From Veillonellaceae bacterium (GTDB lineage Bacteria > Bacillota > Negativicutes > JAAYSF01), in assembly GCA_012523975.1 (NCBI GenBank), contig JAAYSF010000005.1, positions 1 through 64,000 on the forward strand: a DNA stretch of 64,000 nucleotides, written 5' to 3'. Of this stretch, positions 15,776-24,499 are shown piece by piece. The notes below the pieces were generated by a model. The model had not been told where the DNA came from and made no database searches. It worked only from the letters and a program-made list of their open reading frames with translations. A program made the position numbers and the translations under genes. Each line of letters opens with the position of its first letter. Positions within the stretch are counted from its first letter, which is position 1.

Positions 15776-16927
15776 CTATTTAGTAAGCTTTCTTGCTAAT
15801 AGCTCCGAGATAGGACTTTTACCTGTAAGCTGAGGGATAGTTTCGGTGTAGCCCAGTTTTGTTAATATAGCATAGACTTGTGGATTTTCAACTGGTGTAC
15901 GGTTTTGAGATTGGTTCCCATAACTCTGAACTTGAAACGTACCTTCTTCGGCCGGAAGTAACCTTCCTGGACCTCCGACACAGCCTCCTTTACAGGCCAT
16001 TCCTTCAATGAAGTTGGCCGTAATTTGCCCGCTATTAATCTGTGCAAGCAATTTTTGGCAATCAGGAATACCATCGACTTTAACTGGATTAAAGGATTGC
16101 GTCCGATGGTGGATGAGCTGAGATATTGTTTCAGCAACTGCTGCGCTAACACCCCCAGTATGGGCATAGACACGTCCTGCCCATGAAGCTGTTGGTTTTT
16201 CATCATCTGCTAGCTCTGCAGGTGTAATACCAGCAGCATCAAAAATCGTTGACAGTTCCTGAAAGGTTAAGACGAAATCTATCGCTCCCCTTAGATCTGG
16301 TAAAAGCGCTTCAGATTTTTTTGCAACGCACGGTCCAATGAAAACGACTTTGGCGTTAGGCTCTAATGCTTTCAAAACTCGTCCTGATGCAATCATTGGT
16401 GAGACAGTAGGCGATATATGTTGGACAAGATCGGGATACTTGTTTTCAATCAGTTTAATCCAGACCGGGCAACAGCAGCTAGTAAGCATAAAATCTTCAT
16501 TAGTTTTGACTTTTTCATCGAACTCAAAAGCCTCTTTCATAGTTATCAAATCAGCAAACAGCGCAGTTTCTATCATATCCGTAAACCCAAGTGCGAGCAA
16601 TGCTGAGCGCAACTTACCAGCAGTAACTTGGTCGCCGAATTGGCCAGCGAAGGCAGGAGCTACCGATGCATAAACAGGGGTTGATCGTTGGCGTAAAATA
16701 TTGATAAGAGGTACAAATTGGGATTTTTCAGCAAGGGCACCTAATTTACACATAGTAACACAATGCCCTTCGCCCAGGCATTTATCATAATCAATTTTAA
16801 TCCTGCCGTCGGCGTCACGGCTTATAGCACCCATAGCGCAGGCCTTGCCGCATTCATGCCCAGCGTTGGTACATAGGTCACAGGCAGCGGTATTAGCAAC
16901 TACAACAGGCTCATTGCTCATACCCAT
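15776..16927 (-). CDS. [FeFe] hydrogenase catalytic domain, group-B-like
   Basis: This protein of about 383 residues (from the ATG at 16927, preceded by GAAGAGG) has ferredoxin-type cysteine clusters, then the H-cluster domain. Numbered from the longer frame at 16987, motif L1 is TSCCCPVW (169-176, with one extra Cys versus TSCCPGW). L2 is GPCVAKKSE (218-226), and L3 is EGMACKGGCVGGPG (328-341). These variants are as I recall them for group B [FeFe] hydrogenases, whose physiological roles are poorly known. All cluster-ligating cysteines are present, so catalysis is plausible. No signal peptide, so cytoplasmic. In homologs an N-terminal helical domain precedes it; here that domain is encoded separately upstream in another frame. 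Confidence 0.85.
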   Translation of the reverse strand: MGMSNEPVVVANTAACDLCTNAGHECGKACAMGAISRDADGRIKIDYDKCLGEGHCVTMCKLGALAEKSQFVPLINILRQRSTPVYASVAPAFAGQFGDQVTAGKLRSALLALGFTDMIETALFADLITMKEAFEFDEKVKTNEDFMLTSCCCPVWIKLIENKYPDLVQHISPTVSPMIASGRVLKALEPNAKVVFIGPCVAKKSEALLPDLRGAIDFVLTFQELSTIFDAAGITPAELADDEKPTASWAGRVYAHTGGVSAAVAETISQLIHHRTQSFNPVKVDGIPDCQKLLAQINSGQITANFIEGMACKGGCVGGPGRLLPAEEGTFQVQSYGNQSQNRTPVENPQVYAILTKLGYTETIPQLTGKSPISELLARKLTK

Positions 16928-16961
16928 GAGAACCTCTTCATCATCAGAATCTAGTATTTGA

Positions 16962-17159
16962 TCAGTGAGGATTAAGTCCCATTGCAATTCTAATTTGATT
17001 GGCTACATAGCGGCGGCTTACTTTGTCCTTAAATTCATTCTCTATTGCCTGACAAATTTCTTCCCTGCGTTCAAATAGGTTACCTTCCCAGGCAGCTTTT
17101 GCTACATGATACAAAACACTGGGCTTGATTCTTTTAGTTTCCAATTTAAAACACCTCAT
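16962..17159 (-). CDS. N-terminal domain of group-B-like [FeFe] hydrogenase (split or frameshifted)
   Basis: This 65-residue frame contains IKPSVLYHVAKAAWEGNL and ends NQIRIAMGLNP. This resembles the helical N-terminal domain that, as I recall it, is fused to group B [FeFe] hydrogenases. It stops at TGA (16964-16962). The next frame is open from 16987 and reads DQILDSDDEEVL just after the stop point, then continues into the hydrogenase. A single-base shift near 16965-16975 would join both into a protein of about 460 residues. Alternatively the two are naturally separate, coupled genes. The start ATG at 17159 lies about 4 bases after an AGGTG site. Confidence 0.65.
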   Translation of the reverse strand: MRCFKLETKRIKPSVLYHVAKAAWEGNLFERREEICQAIENEFKDKVSRRYVANQIRIAMGLNPH

Positions 17160-17404
17160 TAAAAAACAATCAGTTGAACGCTTGTATTATTACCTGTAAT
17201 CGTGTGATTTATATTATTTGCAATAGAAATGTTAGTTATAAAGGGCTAATTAAAAGTCAATAACTAAAATTAGGCCGAAAGAATTTGCCGAATAGATATC
17301 AATTGACCGACACAGAATATTAATCGTAAGTAATTTAGCAAACTGATAAGAATTTTGAGCCTCCCGAATGAAGATCCGTTACAGCAGACTTGTGAGGTGG
17401 CATA

Positions 17405-17641
17405 ATGGAAAAGGTATGTCCGATATGTAATGCCTTGGAGGAAGTTCATGAAAGTTGCCCGCATTGTGGCAATGAAATGCTTGACGGAGGAGCACTTCAA
17501 AATTATCTTGGGCCATATAGTCCTTATATGGAAGGGGATTTAATTCCGCATAGTAGTTTTGAACAAGGGTGTGTTCATCTTGTGTACTGCCCTGCTTGCC
17601 ATTATGATATGAAAGTCTCTTGGACCTTTGTTATTATTTGA
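17405..17641 (+). CDS. Small double zinc-ribbon-like protein, 78 aa
   Basis: Unknown protein with CPICNALEEVHESCPHCG (5-22), a Cys4 zinc-ribbon pattern, and a later C-P-A-C pair (67-70) that may complete a second site with C56 or nearby histidines. The middle is acidic/aromatic (YLGPYSPYMEGDL). TGAGGTGG precedes the ATG. It is followed by the DUF1540 gene in the same direction. Such proteins may bind zinc and nucleic acid or protein, but the function is not known. Confidence 0.6.
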   Translation: MEKVCPICNALEEVHESCPHCGNEMLDGGALQNYLGPYSPYMEGDLIPHSSFEQGCVHLVYCPACHYDMKVSWTFVII

Positions 17642-17719
17642 AACGGATAAATTGAGCAGGTAAACACATACTATAAACAGGTTTAGTCTAATGAAGAATT
17701 AACAGGGGGTGCATTTATA

Positions 17720-18109
17720 ATGGCAAACGCTAATCCGACTGTAAAATGTACTGTTGACCAATGCACACATTATATGCCTGGCGATCAATGCATGGCTGCT
17801 AAAATTAGTATTTTTAATGATGAAACAACAGGGAAATCCTCGACCTCCGCTGATACTCAGTGCAAAGCATTTCATCATCGTAAAACGGTTGGTGATATGG
17901 TCGGTGCTCTTCACAATGTAAATGTTGGCGGTATGGTTTCATCTGCTTTCCTTAATGGTACGCAAGTTACTCCTACGGTAGAATGCTTTGTCAGCAATTG
18001 TAAGTTTTGGGAGAATGGCAACTTGTGTCATGCATCAGAAATAAAAGTGGCTGGGGCCAATGCGGCACGGACGCCTGATACTGATTGTGAAACATATCAA
18101 CCTAAATAA
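17720..18109 (+). CDS. Tandem DUF1540 Cys-rich protein
   Basis: This 129-residue protein has two repeats of the DUF1540 motif. The first is VKCTVDQCTHYMPGDQCMAAKISI...DTQCKAFH (about 9-51) and the second VECFVSNCKFWENGNLCHASEIKV...DTDCETYQ (about 87-127), each with four cysteines that probably bind a metal ion. Between them is a Gly/Val-rich linker (VNVGGMVSSAF). DUF1540 proteins are common in spore-forming anaerobes and their role is unknown. AACAGGGGG precedes the start, and a GC-rich hairpin follows. Confidence 0.9.
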   Translation: MANANPTVKCTVDQCTHYMPGDQCMAAKISIFNDETTGKSSTSADTQCKAFHHRKTVGDMVGALHNVNVGGMVSSAFLNGTQVTPTVECFVSNCKFWENGNLCHASEIKVAGANAARTPDTDCETYQPK

Positions 18110-18110
18110 C

Positions 18111-18145
18111 ACAGAAAGCCGGGGATGCTTCCCCGGCTTTCTGTG
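18111..18145. terminator. Palindromic terminator between DUF1540 and MFS genes
   Basis: ACAGAAAGCCGGGG pairs perfectly with CCCCGGCTTTCTGT around ATGCTT. The U-run is weak, but the position between two convergent stop codons supports termination in both directions. Confidence 0.75.
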
Positions 18146-19351
18146 TTATTTGATTTGGTAGATTTCATTATTTTGATTTACTGGATCTGAGGGGTAGGGA
18201 ACGTAACATGCAACTGGGATAGCAATTATAAGAGGAATAATAGCCAAAAGCAATGCGCTATTCAAGCCAAAATTATCAGCAATTGCCCCGGTCAAAGCCG
18301 CCCCGGCGCCACCTAGGCCAAATGAAAGGCCTAACATCATACCGGAGGTCATAGCGGCATTGCCTGGGAGTATCCGCTGAGCCCAAACGATTGAGGAGGG
18401 GACAGTGCTCTGTAAGGCCGCGCCACAAACTATAAGTAACAACCAAGCTATCCAATTAAATGTGTCATAATTTAAAAATAAATACATAACAGGTATGCAT
18501 ATAATCAATGATCCTATCACACATTTCTTGTGGCCTAGCTTATCGCCGATATAGCCGCCAACACAACTGCCAAAAGCGCCGCCCATCAAGAAAAGCGTCA
18601 GCATACTGCCGGCGAAAGTGGCTGTTGCTCCTTTTATTGCTAAAAGAATAGGTAGGAAAGTCAAAAGCGATACCTGTGCCCACGAGCGTAGAGCCATAAC
18701 GGCATTAAGTTTAATTAAGCCACTGTTTTTATACCAAGGTAATACTTGCGTAGCGTTATCCCTTGCAAGGGATGCAAGGTTAATCCGGTGAATGCCGGCA
18801 AAATAGAATGCCGCAGTTAGTAGAAAGGCCGGTATTATTAGCCACGGTAAATTCTTAGTACCATATTGAACAAGGTAATAAATAATTGCTGCCGGAGCTA
18901 AGGCGAACCCTAGATTGCCGCCACCTATGAAAATTGCCATTGCCAAGCCTTTATTTTCCGGTAATGCTACTTTACCAATGAGACTGGAGCCTAAAGGGTG
19001 AAAGAACGAGGTCGCGAGCCCAGAAAAGGCTACTCCAATATAAAGCAGCAGCAAATTGGGGCTTAAGGGCGATAGGCAAATAAAGATTGCGCTAACTAGG
19101 ATTGTAAGCAGAAGTGTCCAAGCATACCCTCGGCGATCAATTAAATAGCCGCAAAATGGTTGAATAACATTAGAGGTCAGCGAGTAAACCATAACCAGCA
19201 AACCGCTGCTTGTTAAAGAAAGCCCAAGGGTGCTTATAAACACAGGCAAAAGCGGCGGTAAAAAGTTAGCATAAAAATCGCTAAGAAAATGTCCAGCTGT
19301 TAAAAGCCAGACGGAATACCACGAGGTACCGGACGCTTTAGTGTTTTGCAT
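18146..19351 (-). CDS. MFS transporter, fosmidomycin-resistance (Fsr)-like
   Basis: A protein of about 401 residues with 12 hydrophobic helices. It has the MFS loop motif GYLIDRRGYAWTL (helices 2-3) and the second-half copy GGYIGDKLGHKKC. FLSDFYANFLPPLLPVF in helix 1 and FHPLGSSLIGK are typical of Fsr-type drug efflux proteins. The substrate is not known. An ATG at 19351 is chosen because it begins just before the first helix; an earlier frame start lies inside the upstream DUF896 gene. It overlaps that gene by 14 bases, indicating coupled translation. Confidence 0.85.
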   Translation of the reverse strand: MQNTKASGTSWYSVWLLTAGHFLSDFYANFLPPLLPVFISTLGLSLTSSGLLVMVYSLTSNVIQPFCGYLIDRRGYAWTLLLTILVSAIFICLSPLSPNLLLLYIGVAFSGLATSFFHPLGSSLIGKVALPENKGLAMAIFIGGGNLGFALAPAAIIYYLVQYGTKNLPWLIIPAFLLTAAFYFAGIHRINLASLARDNATQVLPWYKNSGLIKLNAVMALRSWAQVSLLTFLPILLAIKGATATFAGSMLTLFLMGGAFGSCVGGYIGDKLGHKKCVIGSLIICIPVMYLFLNYDTFNWIAWLLLIVCGAALQSTVPSSIVWAQRILPGNAAMTSGMMLGLSFGLGGAGAALTGAIADNFGLNSALLLAIIPLIIAIPVACYVPYPSDPVNQNNEIYQIK

Positions 19352-19547
19352 GGCAGCCGCATGAACACTCTTTGCTGTGGGAAGATATCTCGATCGGGCC
19401 AAGTTGGTGTTTTATCTGATTTTTTATATTATCAATATATAGTCGGCGTAAACGAGTTTGTTCTTCACGTTCTTGTTCCGTCAGATTATTTTCTCGCTGT
19501 TTTTTGGCGAGCTCATTAATTCTTGCTATTACTTCTGGTGTAATCAT
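19338..19547 (-). CDS. UPF0291/DUF896 protein with Cys/His tail
   Basis: This 69-residue protein has the DUF896 helical hairpin: ITPEVIARINELAKK, a central acidic segment (NLTEQEREEQTRLRRLYI) and NIKNQI. In Bacillus the YnzC type is a small cytosolic protein associated with SOS regulation (yneA operon). Here an extra C-terminal tail, HSKECSCGCHAKH, adds three Cys and three His residues that could bind a metal; I do not recall this tail in typical members. It overlaps the downstream MFS gene. Confidence 0.88.
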   Translation of the reverse strand: MITPEVIARINELAKKQRENNLTEQEREEQTRLRRLYIDNIKNQIKHQLGPIEISSHSKECSCGCHAKH

Positions 19548-19699
19548 TTTTAGCCCTCACTTTAAAACATTATTGTAAAAATGCTAGCAGATAATGATTG
19601 CGCTGTCAATTACATTACCCTTGGATTCATGGTGTGAACAATAAAAGTATTACTTTCATAATCTATAGTAATTCCACCAGAGGAATGGGGGTATGGGAT

Positions 19700-20608
19700 G
19701 TGTACGATTTAATAATTATTGGCGGCGGGCCGGCTGGCATGACAGCATCAGTATACGCCGCCCGTAAAAAAATGAAAACTTTACTTGTAACTAAAGAGTT
19801 TGGCGGACAGCCAATGTGGACTATGGATATTGAAAATTATATGGGATATCAGTTTATTACAGGGCCTGAATTAATGGTCAAGTTTGAAGAACAAGTGCGG
19901 CGTTATTCAGTAAATATTAAATATGAAGAAGTTACAAAGCTGCAAGTGAATGAAGATGGGACATTCAAAGTAATGACCGATGCTGATGTACACCAAGCTA
20001 AATGCGTTATAATTTGCTCAGGGAAGCGTCCCCGGAGACTTGAAGTTCCCGGTGAAGAAGAATTTACTGGACGGGGTGTAACTTATTGCGCGACTTGTGA
20101 TGGACCATTATATGCCGGGAAAAATGTTGCCGTAATCGGCGGTGGGAATTCCGCGCTGCAAGCGGCGATTGAATTAAGCGCCATAGCTAATAAAGTCTAT
20201 CTAGTTGCTCGTAGAAACTTCATCGCTGATCCGATTGTTATCGATAAGATGAATGAATCTAATAACATCATAAAACTAATAGGATACAGTGTAGCGGGAA
20301 TATATGGTCAAGACTTTGTCGAAAGGCTTGTTATAAAGTGTACAGCAGATGAACGTATAACAGAGTTAGATGTCCAAGGCGTATTCATAGAAATTGGCCT
20401 AAACCCAAATTCAGAATTTGCAGAGGGAATAGTTGGTATGAGTAAAGACCGTGAAATAATAGTCGATTGCCGAACAAGCACAGGGATACCGGGACTTTTT
20501 GCGGCTGGAGATGTAAACAATGGTCCTGACAAGCAGATTGTAATAGCTGCAGGCGATGGGTCAAAAGCGGCACTTATGGCCTATGAATATTTGCTGCACA
20601 GAAAGTAA
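19700..20608 (+). CDS. trxB: Thioredoxin reductase-like FAD/NAD(P) oxidoreductase
   Basis: A cytosolic flavoprotein of about 302 residues. It has the FAD-binding GGGPAG (8-13), the redox-active dithiol CATC (130-133) in TYCATCDGP, the NAD(P)-binding GGGNSALQ, and the C-terminal FAAGDV motif. It reduces thioredoxin or a related disulfide carrier with NAD(P)H. The preferred start is the GTG at 19700 with GGGGG eight bases upstream, giving the canonical MYDLIIIGGG beginning; the open frame extends upstream to 19598 without conserved features. No thioredoxin gene is adjacent. Ferredoxin-dependent relatives exist, so the electron donor is not certain. Confidence 0.88.
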   Translation: MYDLIIIGGGPAGMTASVYAARKKMKTLLVTKEFGGQPMWTMDIENYMGYQFITGPELMVKFEEQVRRYSVNIKYEEVTKLQVNEDGTFKVMTDADVHQAKCVIICSGKRPRRLEVPGEEEFTGRGVTYCATCDGPLYAGKNVAVIGGGNSALQAAIELSAIANKVYLVARRNFIADPIVIDKMNESNNIIKLIGYSVAGIYGQDFVERLVIKCTADERITELDVQGVFIEIGLNPNSEFAEGIVGMSKDREIIVDCRTSTGIPGLFAAGDVNNGPDKQIVIAAGDGSKAALMAYEYLLHRK

Positions 20609-20619
20609 TTATATACTTT

Positions 20620-20641
20620 TAAGCCGAAAGGCTTTTTTTCT
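20620..20641 (+). terminator. Short terminator after trxB-like gene
   Basis: AAGCC pairs with GGCTT around GAAA, followed by TTTTTTT. The stem is short but the position is right. Confidence 0.65.
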
Positions 20642-20671
20642 TTTGCCTTCCTGCAGGAATAAGACGTCTTT

Positions 20672-20678
20672 TGTCGAA
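20672..20678 (+). promoter_or_regulatory. Candidate Spo0A box (TGTCGAA) upstream of ACT gene
   Basis: TTTTGTCGAAGAA carries the 7-base core of the Spo0A-binding site. It lies about 77 bases before the ACT-domain gene start and about 25 bases before a plausible -35/-10 pair (TTTACA...TATACT). A single 7-mer can occur by chance. Confidence 0.35.
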
Positions 20679-20754
20679 GAACAAAGTTTTACAAAAAAAG
20701 TGCTAGGTTATACTAGCCATATCTAAGAGCAATAATTATATGGAGTGTGATTAT

Positions 20755-21024
20755 ATGAAAGTTGTAGTTACAATTGTTGGACAAGACCGCGTAGGTATAA
20801 TTGCTGCAGTTAGCAAAATTTTAGCTGAAAACAATATTAATATTCTAAAGATTAACCAAACCATTCTAGATGGCTTTTTTAACATGGTAATGATTGCCGA
20901 TATGACTGAAAGTAAGGTTAATTTAGCAACGCTACAACAAATGCTTGGTGAGACCGGAAAGCAAATGGGTTTACAAATGAAAGCTCAACATGAGGGTATA
21001 TTCCGCAGTATGCATAGAATTTAA
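20755..21024 (+). CDS. ACT domain protein, UPF0237 family
   Basis: An 89-residue single-fold ACT protein beginning [19 protein letters not shown], followed by [16 protein letters not shown]. The GQDRVGI turn is the usual ligand-binding loop of GcvR-like and UPF0237 proteins, which sense amino acids. The ATG at 20755 has TGGAGTG seven bases upstream and fits the family start better than the ATG five codons earlier. It is followed 26 bases later by the UPF0210 gene. This pairing is widely conserved, implying a joint role that is not yet defined. Confidence 0.9.
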   Translation: MKVVVTIVGQDRVGIIAAVSKILAENNINILKINQTILDGFFNMVMIADMTESKVNLATLQQMLGETGKQMGLQMKAQHEGIFRSMHRI

Positions 21025-21050
21025 CCATAGCCCAAAACAAGGAGGATATT

Positions 21051-22409
21051 ATGTTTACTATTTCTGATATATTTGAAACCAATCGAATGATTGAAGAAAA
21101 TAAACTTGACGTTAGAACAATTACGCTCGGTATTAGTCTCAGAGACTGCGGACACCCTGATCTTAAATGTTTTTGCAATAATATCTACGATAAAATTACC
21201 AAGACAGCAGTAAACCTTGTGAATACAGGTGAACAAATTGAGTCGGAATTTGGAATTCCGATAATAAATAAACGTATTTCAGTTACACCAATAGCCATTG
21301 CTGCCGAGGCTGTAAAAACCGACAGCTATGTACCTATTGCAGAAACTCTGGATAGAGCAGCCAAAGCAGTAGGCGTGAATTTTATTGGTGGCTTTTCGGC
21401 TTTAGTTGAAAAAGGCTATACAAAGGGCGACGGCGTTCTGATTAAATCGATACCGGAAGCTCTTGCTGTTACAGAACGCGTATGTTCGTCAGTTAATTTG
21501 GCATCAACTAAAACCGGGATCAATATGGACTGTGTTCGAGAGATGGGAGAGATTATCAAACGGACCGCGGAACTTACCCGCGACCGGGATGCATTGGGCT
21601 GTGCAAAACTTGTAGTATTTGCGAATGTACCTGGGGACAATCCGTTTATGGCTGGCGCATTTCATGGGATAGGTGAGCCTGAAACTGTAATCAACGTAGG
21701 TGTTAGCGGGCCGGGGGTAGTGAAAAGAGCGTTAGAAGAAGTCAAAGGCTGTGATTTTAGTACCGTTGCTGAGACTATAAAAACGACGGCGTTTAAAATT
21801 ACCAGAGTAGGCCAGCTAGTAGCACAAGAAGCGTCGCGCCGTCTTGGGGTGCCCTTTGGTATTGTTGACCTTTCACTTGCTCCGACTCCAGCTGTAGGTG
21901 ACAGCGTTGCGTTTATTCTAGAAGAGATGGGACTAGAAAGCTGCGGTGCCCCAGGGACAACCGCTGCCTTAGCGATGCTCAATGATGCAGTAAAAAAAGG
22001 TGGTCTTATGGCATCTTCCCATGTTGGCGGGCTAAGCGGAGCCTTCATCCCAGTGAGTGAAGACGCCGGTATGATCGCCGCTGTTGAGCGCGGCAGCTTG
22101 ACCTTGGAAAAGCTTGAGGCGATGACTTGTGTTTGTTCAGTAGGGCTTGATATGATAGCAGTCCCAGGCGATACTACCGCCGCCACTATTTCGGCTATAA
22201 TTGCTGATGAGGCAGCGATCGGCATGATTAATAATAAAACAACGGCAGTTCGAATTATTCCTGTTCCAGGAAAAGAAGTTGGCGATAATGTTGAGTTTGG
22301 CGGGCTCTTAGGTCATAGCCCCATTTTAGCGGTAAATAAATTTAAGGCCGATAAATTTATTGCGCGCGGCGGACGAATTCCTGCTCCAGTTCGCAGTTTG
22401 ACCAACTAG
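21051..22409 (+). CDS. UPF0210 (DUF711/PFL) family protein
   Basis: This 452-residue cytosolic protein belongs to the DUF711 family, which is structurally related to pyruvate-formate lyase-like barrels. Recognisable segments are [15 protein letters not shown] near residue 21, [31 protein letters not shown], and the Gly/Pro-rich [23 protein letters not shown]. The biochemical activity is unknown. It has a perfect AAGGAGG site and is paired with the upstream ACT-domain gene; the two are likely cotranscribed, with nth following 28 bases later. Confidence 0.92.
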   Translation: MFTISDIFETNRMIEENKLDVRTITLGISLRDCGHPDLKCFCNNIYDKITKTAVNLVNTGEQIESEFGIPIINKRISVTPIAIAAEAVKTDSYVPIAETLDRAAKAVGVNFIGGFSALVEKGYTKGDGVLIKSIPEALAVTERVCSSVNLASTKTGINMDCVREMGEIIKRTAELTRDRDALGCAKLVVFANVPGDNPFMAGAFHGIGEPETVINVGVSGPGVVKRALEEVKGCDFSTVAETIKTTAFKITRVGQLVAQEASRRLGVPFGIVDLSLAPTPAVGDSVAFILEEMGLESCGAPGTTAALAMLNDAVKKGGLMASSHVGGLSGAFIPVSEDAGMIAAVERGSLTLEKLEAMTCVCSVGLDMIAVPGDTTAATISAIIADEAAIGMINNKTTAVRIIPVPGKEVGDNVEFGGLLGHSPILAVNKFKADKFIARGGRIPAPVRSLTN

Positions 22410-22437
22410 ATGTGTACTAGATAATAAGGAGGATGGT

Positions 22438-23097
22438 ATGAAAATTTCAGGCAAGAGAAAAAAAGCGATACTTGCCGTGTTGGAGGAAACTTATAAAAAC
22501 ACAACAACAGCATTAGCTTATAGTTCACCGTTTGAATTATTAATAGCTGTTATACTGTCAGCACAGTGCACAGATGAACGCGTGAATATAATAACGGCGT
22601 CCTTGTTTGCCGAATATAACACTCCGACTAAAATATTAGCGCTTGGCCAAGCCGGACTCGAAGATTATATTAAGGGGTGCGGCTTATATCGAAATAAAGC
22701 TAAGAATATAATAGCCACATGTGAGTTACTGTGCCGTGAGCATAACAGTGAGGTACCGGCCAGTTTTGAGGAGTTAATAAAACTGCCAGGGGTAGGGCGT
22801 AAAACGGCCAATGTTATTTTAAGCCAACTATTTAATATTCCGGCAATAGCAGTTGATACCCATGTGTTTAGAGTGTCCAACCGATTAGGATTAGCAGAGG
22901 GCAAGACACCAGATCAAGTTGAACTCGGACTTATGGAGTCTATCCCTAAAGCGAAATGGGCTGCAGCTCACCACTGGCTAATATGGCATGGTCGCAGGAT
23001 ATGTAAAGCACGAAATCCTGAATGTGGAAATTGCCCAATTTCCGATATGTGCCCAAGCTCTAAAGTGAAGAATCAATCTCAGAAAAATATTGAATAA
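22438..23097 (+). CDS. nth: Endonuclease III
   Basis: This 219-residue base-excision DNA glycosylase/AP lyase removes oxidised pyrimidines. It has the helix-hairpin-helix LPGVGRKTANVIL with the catalytic lysine, the catalytic aspartate in VDTHVFRVSNRLGL, and the C-terminal iron-sulfur loop CKARNPECGNCPISDMC (C-x6-C-x2-C-x5-C). Length is standard. AAGGAGG lies before the ATG. Placed in a run of same-strand genes after UPF0210. Confidence 0.96.
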   Translation: MKISGKRKKAILAVLEETYKNTTTALAYSSPFELLIAVILSAQCTDERVNIITASLFAEYNTPTKILALGQAGLEDYIKGCGLYRNKAKNIIATCELLCREHNSEVPASFEELIKLPGVGRKTANVILSQLFNIPAIAVDTHVFRVSNRLGLAEGKTPDQVELGLMESIPKAKWAAAHHWLIWHGRRICKARNPECGNCPISDMCPSSKVKNQSQKNIE

Positions 23098-23140
23098 ATA
23101 TTAACATCGTTGTATTATTATACTGAGAGGAGGGGTTGAT

Positions 23141-23593
23141 TTGATCTACCGCAAGGCTACTTTTAAAGATGTTGAGGCTGTTCACAAGCTAGTCAATGAA
23201 TATGCTGACCAAGGATTAATGTTATCACGTTCTCGAAATGTCTTATATGAAACGCTGCGTGACCTTGTTGTTGCCGAAAACGACGGGGTAATAGTGGGTG
23301 TCGGAAGCCTTCACCTAACCTGGGATGAACTGGCTGAAATTAGAGCCCTAGCGGTTGCCCCTCATATTACTAAGGCTGGTATCGGGCGAAATATTGTTGA
23401 AACTCTTACTGCTGAAGCCACGCAATTAGGCGTGAGGACATTATTTACATTAACCTATCAGCCGGGATTCTTCGCTAAACTGGGGTTTGAAGAGGTATCA
23501 AAGGATCTTTTGCCGCACAAGGTATGGAAAGAGTGTATCAATTGCGCCAAATTTCCTAATTGTGACGAAACTGCGATGATCAAGAAAATATAG
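23141..23593 (+). CDS. N-acetyltransferase, ArgA-like (GNAT)
   Basis: A 150-residue single-domain GNAT protein. The acetyl-CoA-binding segment is VAPHITKAGIGRNIVETL (about 67-84). The C-terminal part, PGFFAKLGFEEVSKDLLPHKVWKECINCAKFPNCDE, matches short stand-alone N-acetylglutamate synthases found in anaerobic Firmicutes, including the paired cysteines. Role: first step of arginine biosynthesis, acetylation of glutamate. It begins with TTG after GAGGAGGGG. No arg genes are adjacent, so the assignment rests on similarity alone. Confidence 0.8.
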   Translation: MIYRKATFKDVEAVHKLVNEYADQGLMLSRSRNVLYETLRDLVVAENDGVIVGVGSLHLTWDELAEIRALAVAPHITKAGIGRNIVETLTAEATQLGVRTLFTLTYQPGFFAKLGFEEVSKDLLPHKVWKECINCAKFPNCDETAMIKKI

Positions 23594-23617
23594 TAGACTT
23601 AATTTCATAAGTATAAT

Positions 23618-23657
23618 AAAAAGGGATTCTAGGAGTAACTCCTGGAATCCCTTTTTG
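23618..23657. terminator. Bidirectional terminator between convergent genes
   Basis: AAAGGGATTCTAGG pairs with CCTGGAATCCCTTT, flanked by A and T runs. Confidence 0.9.
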
Positions 23658-23661
23658 GTAT

Positions 23662-24330
23662 TTAAATTTCTAATGATTCTCCTGGCTGGAGAACGTGTAC
23701 CGGGATGTTAAGCTTGTTTTCTACGGTATTTTTAAAGTGTTCCGGCGACTGTGCTATGAGCGGCCATGTGTTATAGTGCATGGGAATGACTGCTTTAGGC
23801 TTCAGTAGATTAACCGCCTCAACAGCATCTTCTGGTCCCATAGTGAAGTTATCGCCAATCGGAAGTAAGGCATAATCAATTGTTTCTAAGTGCCCCAAAA
23901 GCTCCATATCACCAAATAGGCTGGTATCGCCGGAAAAATAAATGTTTTTGCCATTAAAATTGACGATAAACCCGCAAGCATGTCCGCCTTCTACTCCTGC
24001 ACCATGAAATGCAGGGGTTATTCTAACATATCCAAAGCTAAATTTATGCTTGCCGCCAATATGCATGGCATGAACTTTACAGCCCTCTTTTTCGCAGAGA
24101 TAGGCTATTTCAGCTGTTGAGATAACAGTGGCTGATGTTCGTTTTGCAATATCAACAGTATCGCCCAGGTGATCGAAATGGGCGTGAGATACAAGAATAT
24201 AGTTGCAACTAATTTGAGAAGGCTGGGCTTTTTGAAAAGGATTAGCCGATAAAAAAGGATCAAATAATAGCGCGGTGTCGTTATTTTCCAAGTGAAAACA
24301 AGCGTGACCCAAAAACCTCAATCTACTCAT
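23662..24330 (-). CDS. UPF0173 metal-dependent hydrolase (beta-lactamase fold)
   Basis: A 222-residue metallo-beta-lactamase-fold protein. Zinc ligands are in SHAHFDHLGD (about 49-58), AFHG, FSGDTSLF and PMHYNTWPL near the C-terminus. It belongs to the YtkL/UPF0173 group, whose substrate is unknown. Cytosolic, with no signal peptide. It is convergent with the acetyltransferase gene and apparently monocistronic; TTTGCTATG-adjacent AGGTTTGC is a weak ribosome site. Confidence 0.9.
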   Translation of the reverse strand: MSRLRFLGHACFHLENNDTALLFDPFLSANPFQKAQPSQISCNYILVSHAHFDHLGDTVDIAKRTSATVISTAEIAYLCEKEGCKVHAMHIGGKHKFSFGYVRITPAFHGAGVEGGHACGFIVNFNGKNIYFSGDTSLFGDMELLGHLETIDYALLPIGDNFTMGPEDAVEAVNLLKPKAVIPMHYNTWPLIAQSPEHFKNTVENKLNIPVHVLQPGESLEI

Positions 24331-24499
24331 AGCAAACCTCCATTTTAAATTATTGATTATAGCTTAGCCAGAAATTACCTAATATTATTCGTTGGAGCTG
24401 GGTTACATTCCTTTTCAATTTTTGTCTTCTCTACCTCTTTTTCATAGGGATTTATTATGCTTTCCTTGTTGAAAATATAGATGAAAAGGAGGTTTTATA

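Noticed and set aside
21662-22225. 187-residue antisense frame within UPF0210
   Set aside because: It lies wholly opposite a well-supported gene; low-complexity Ser/Thr/Pro-rich content is typical of antisense shadows.
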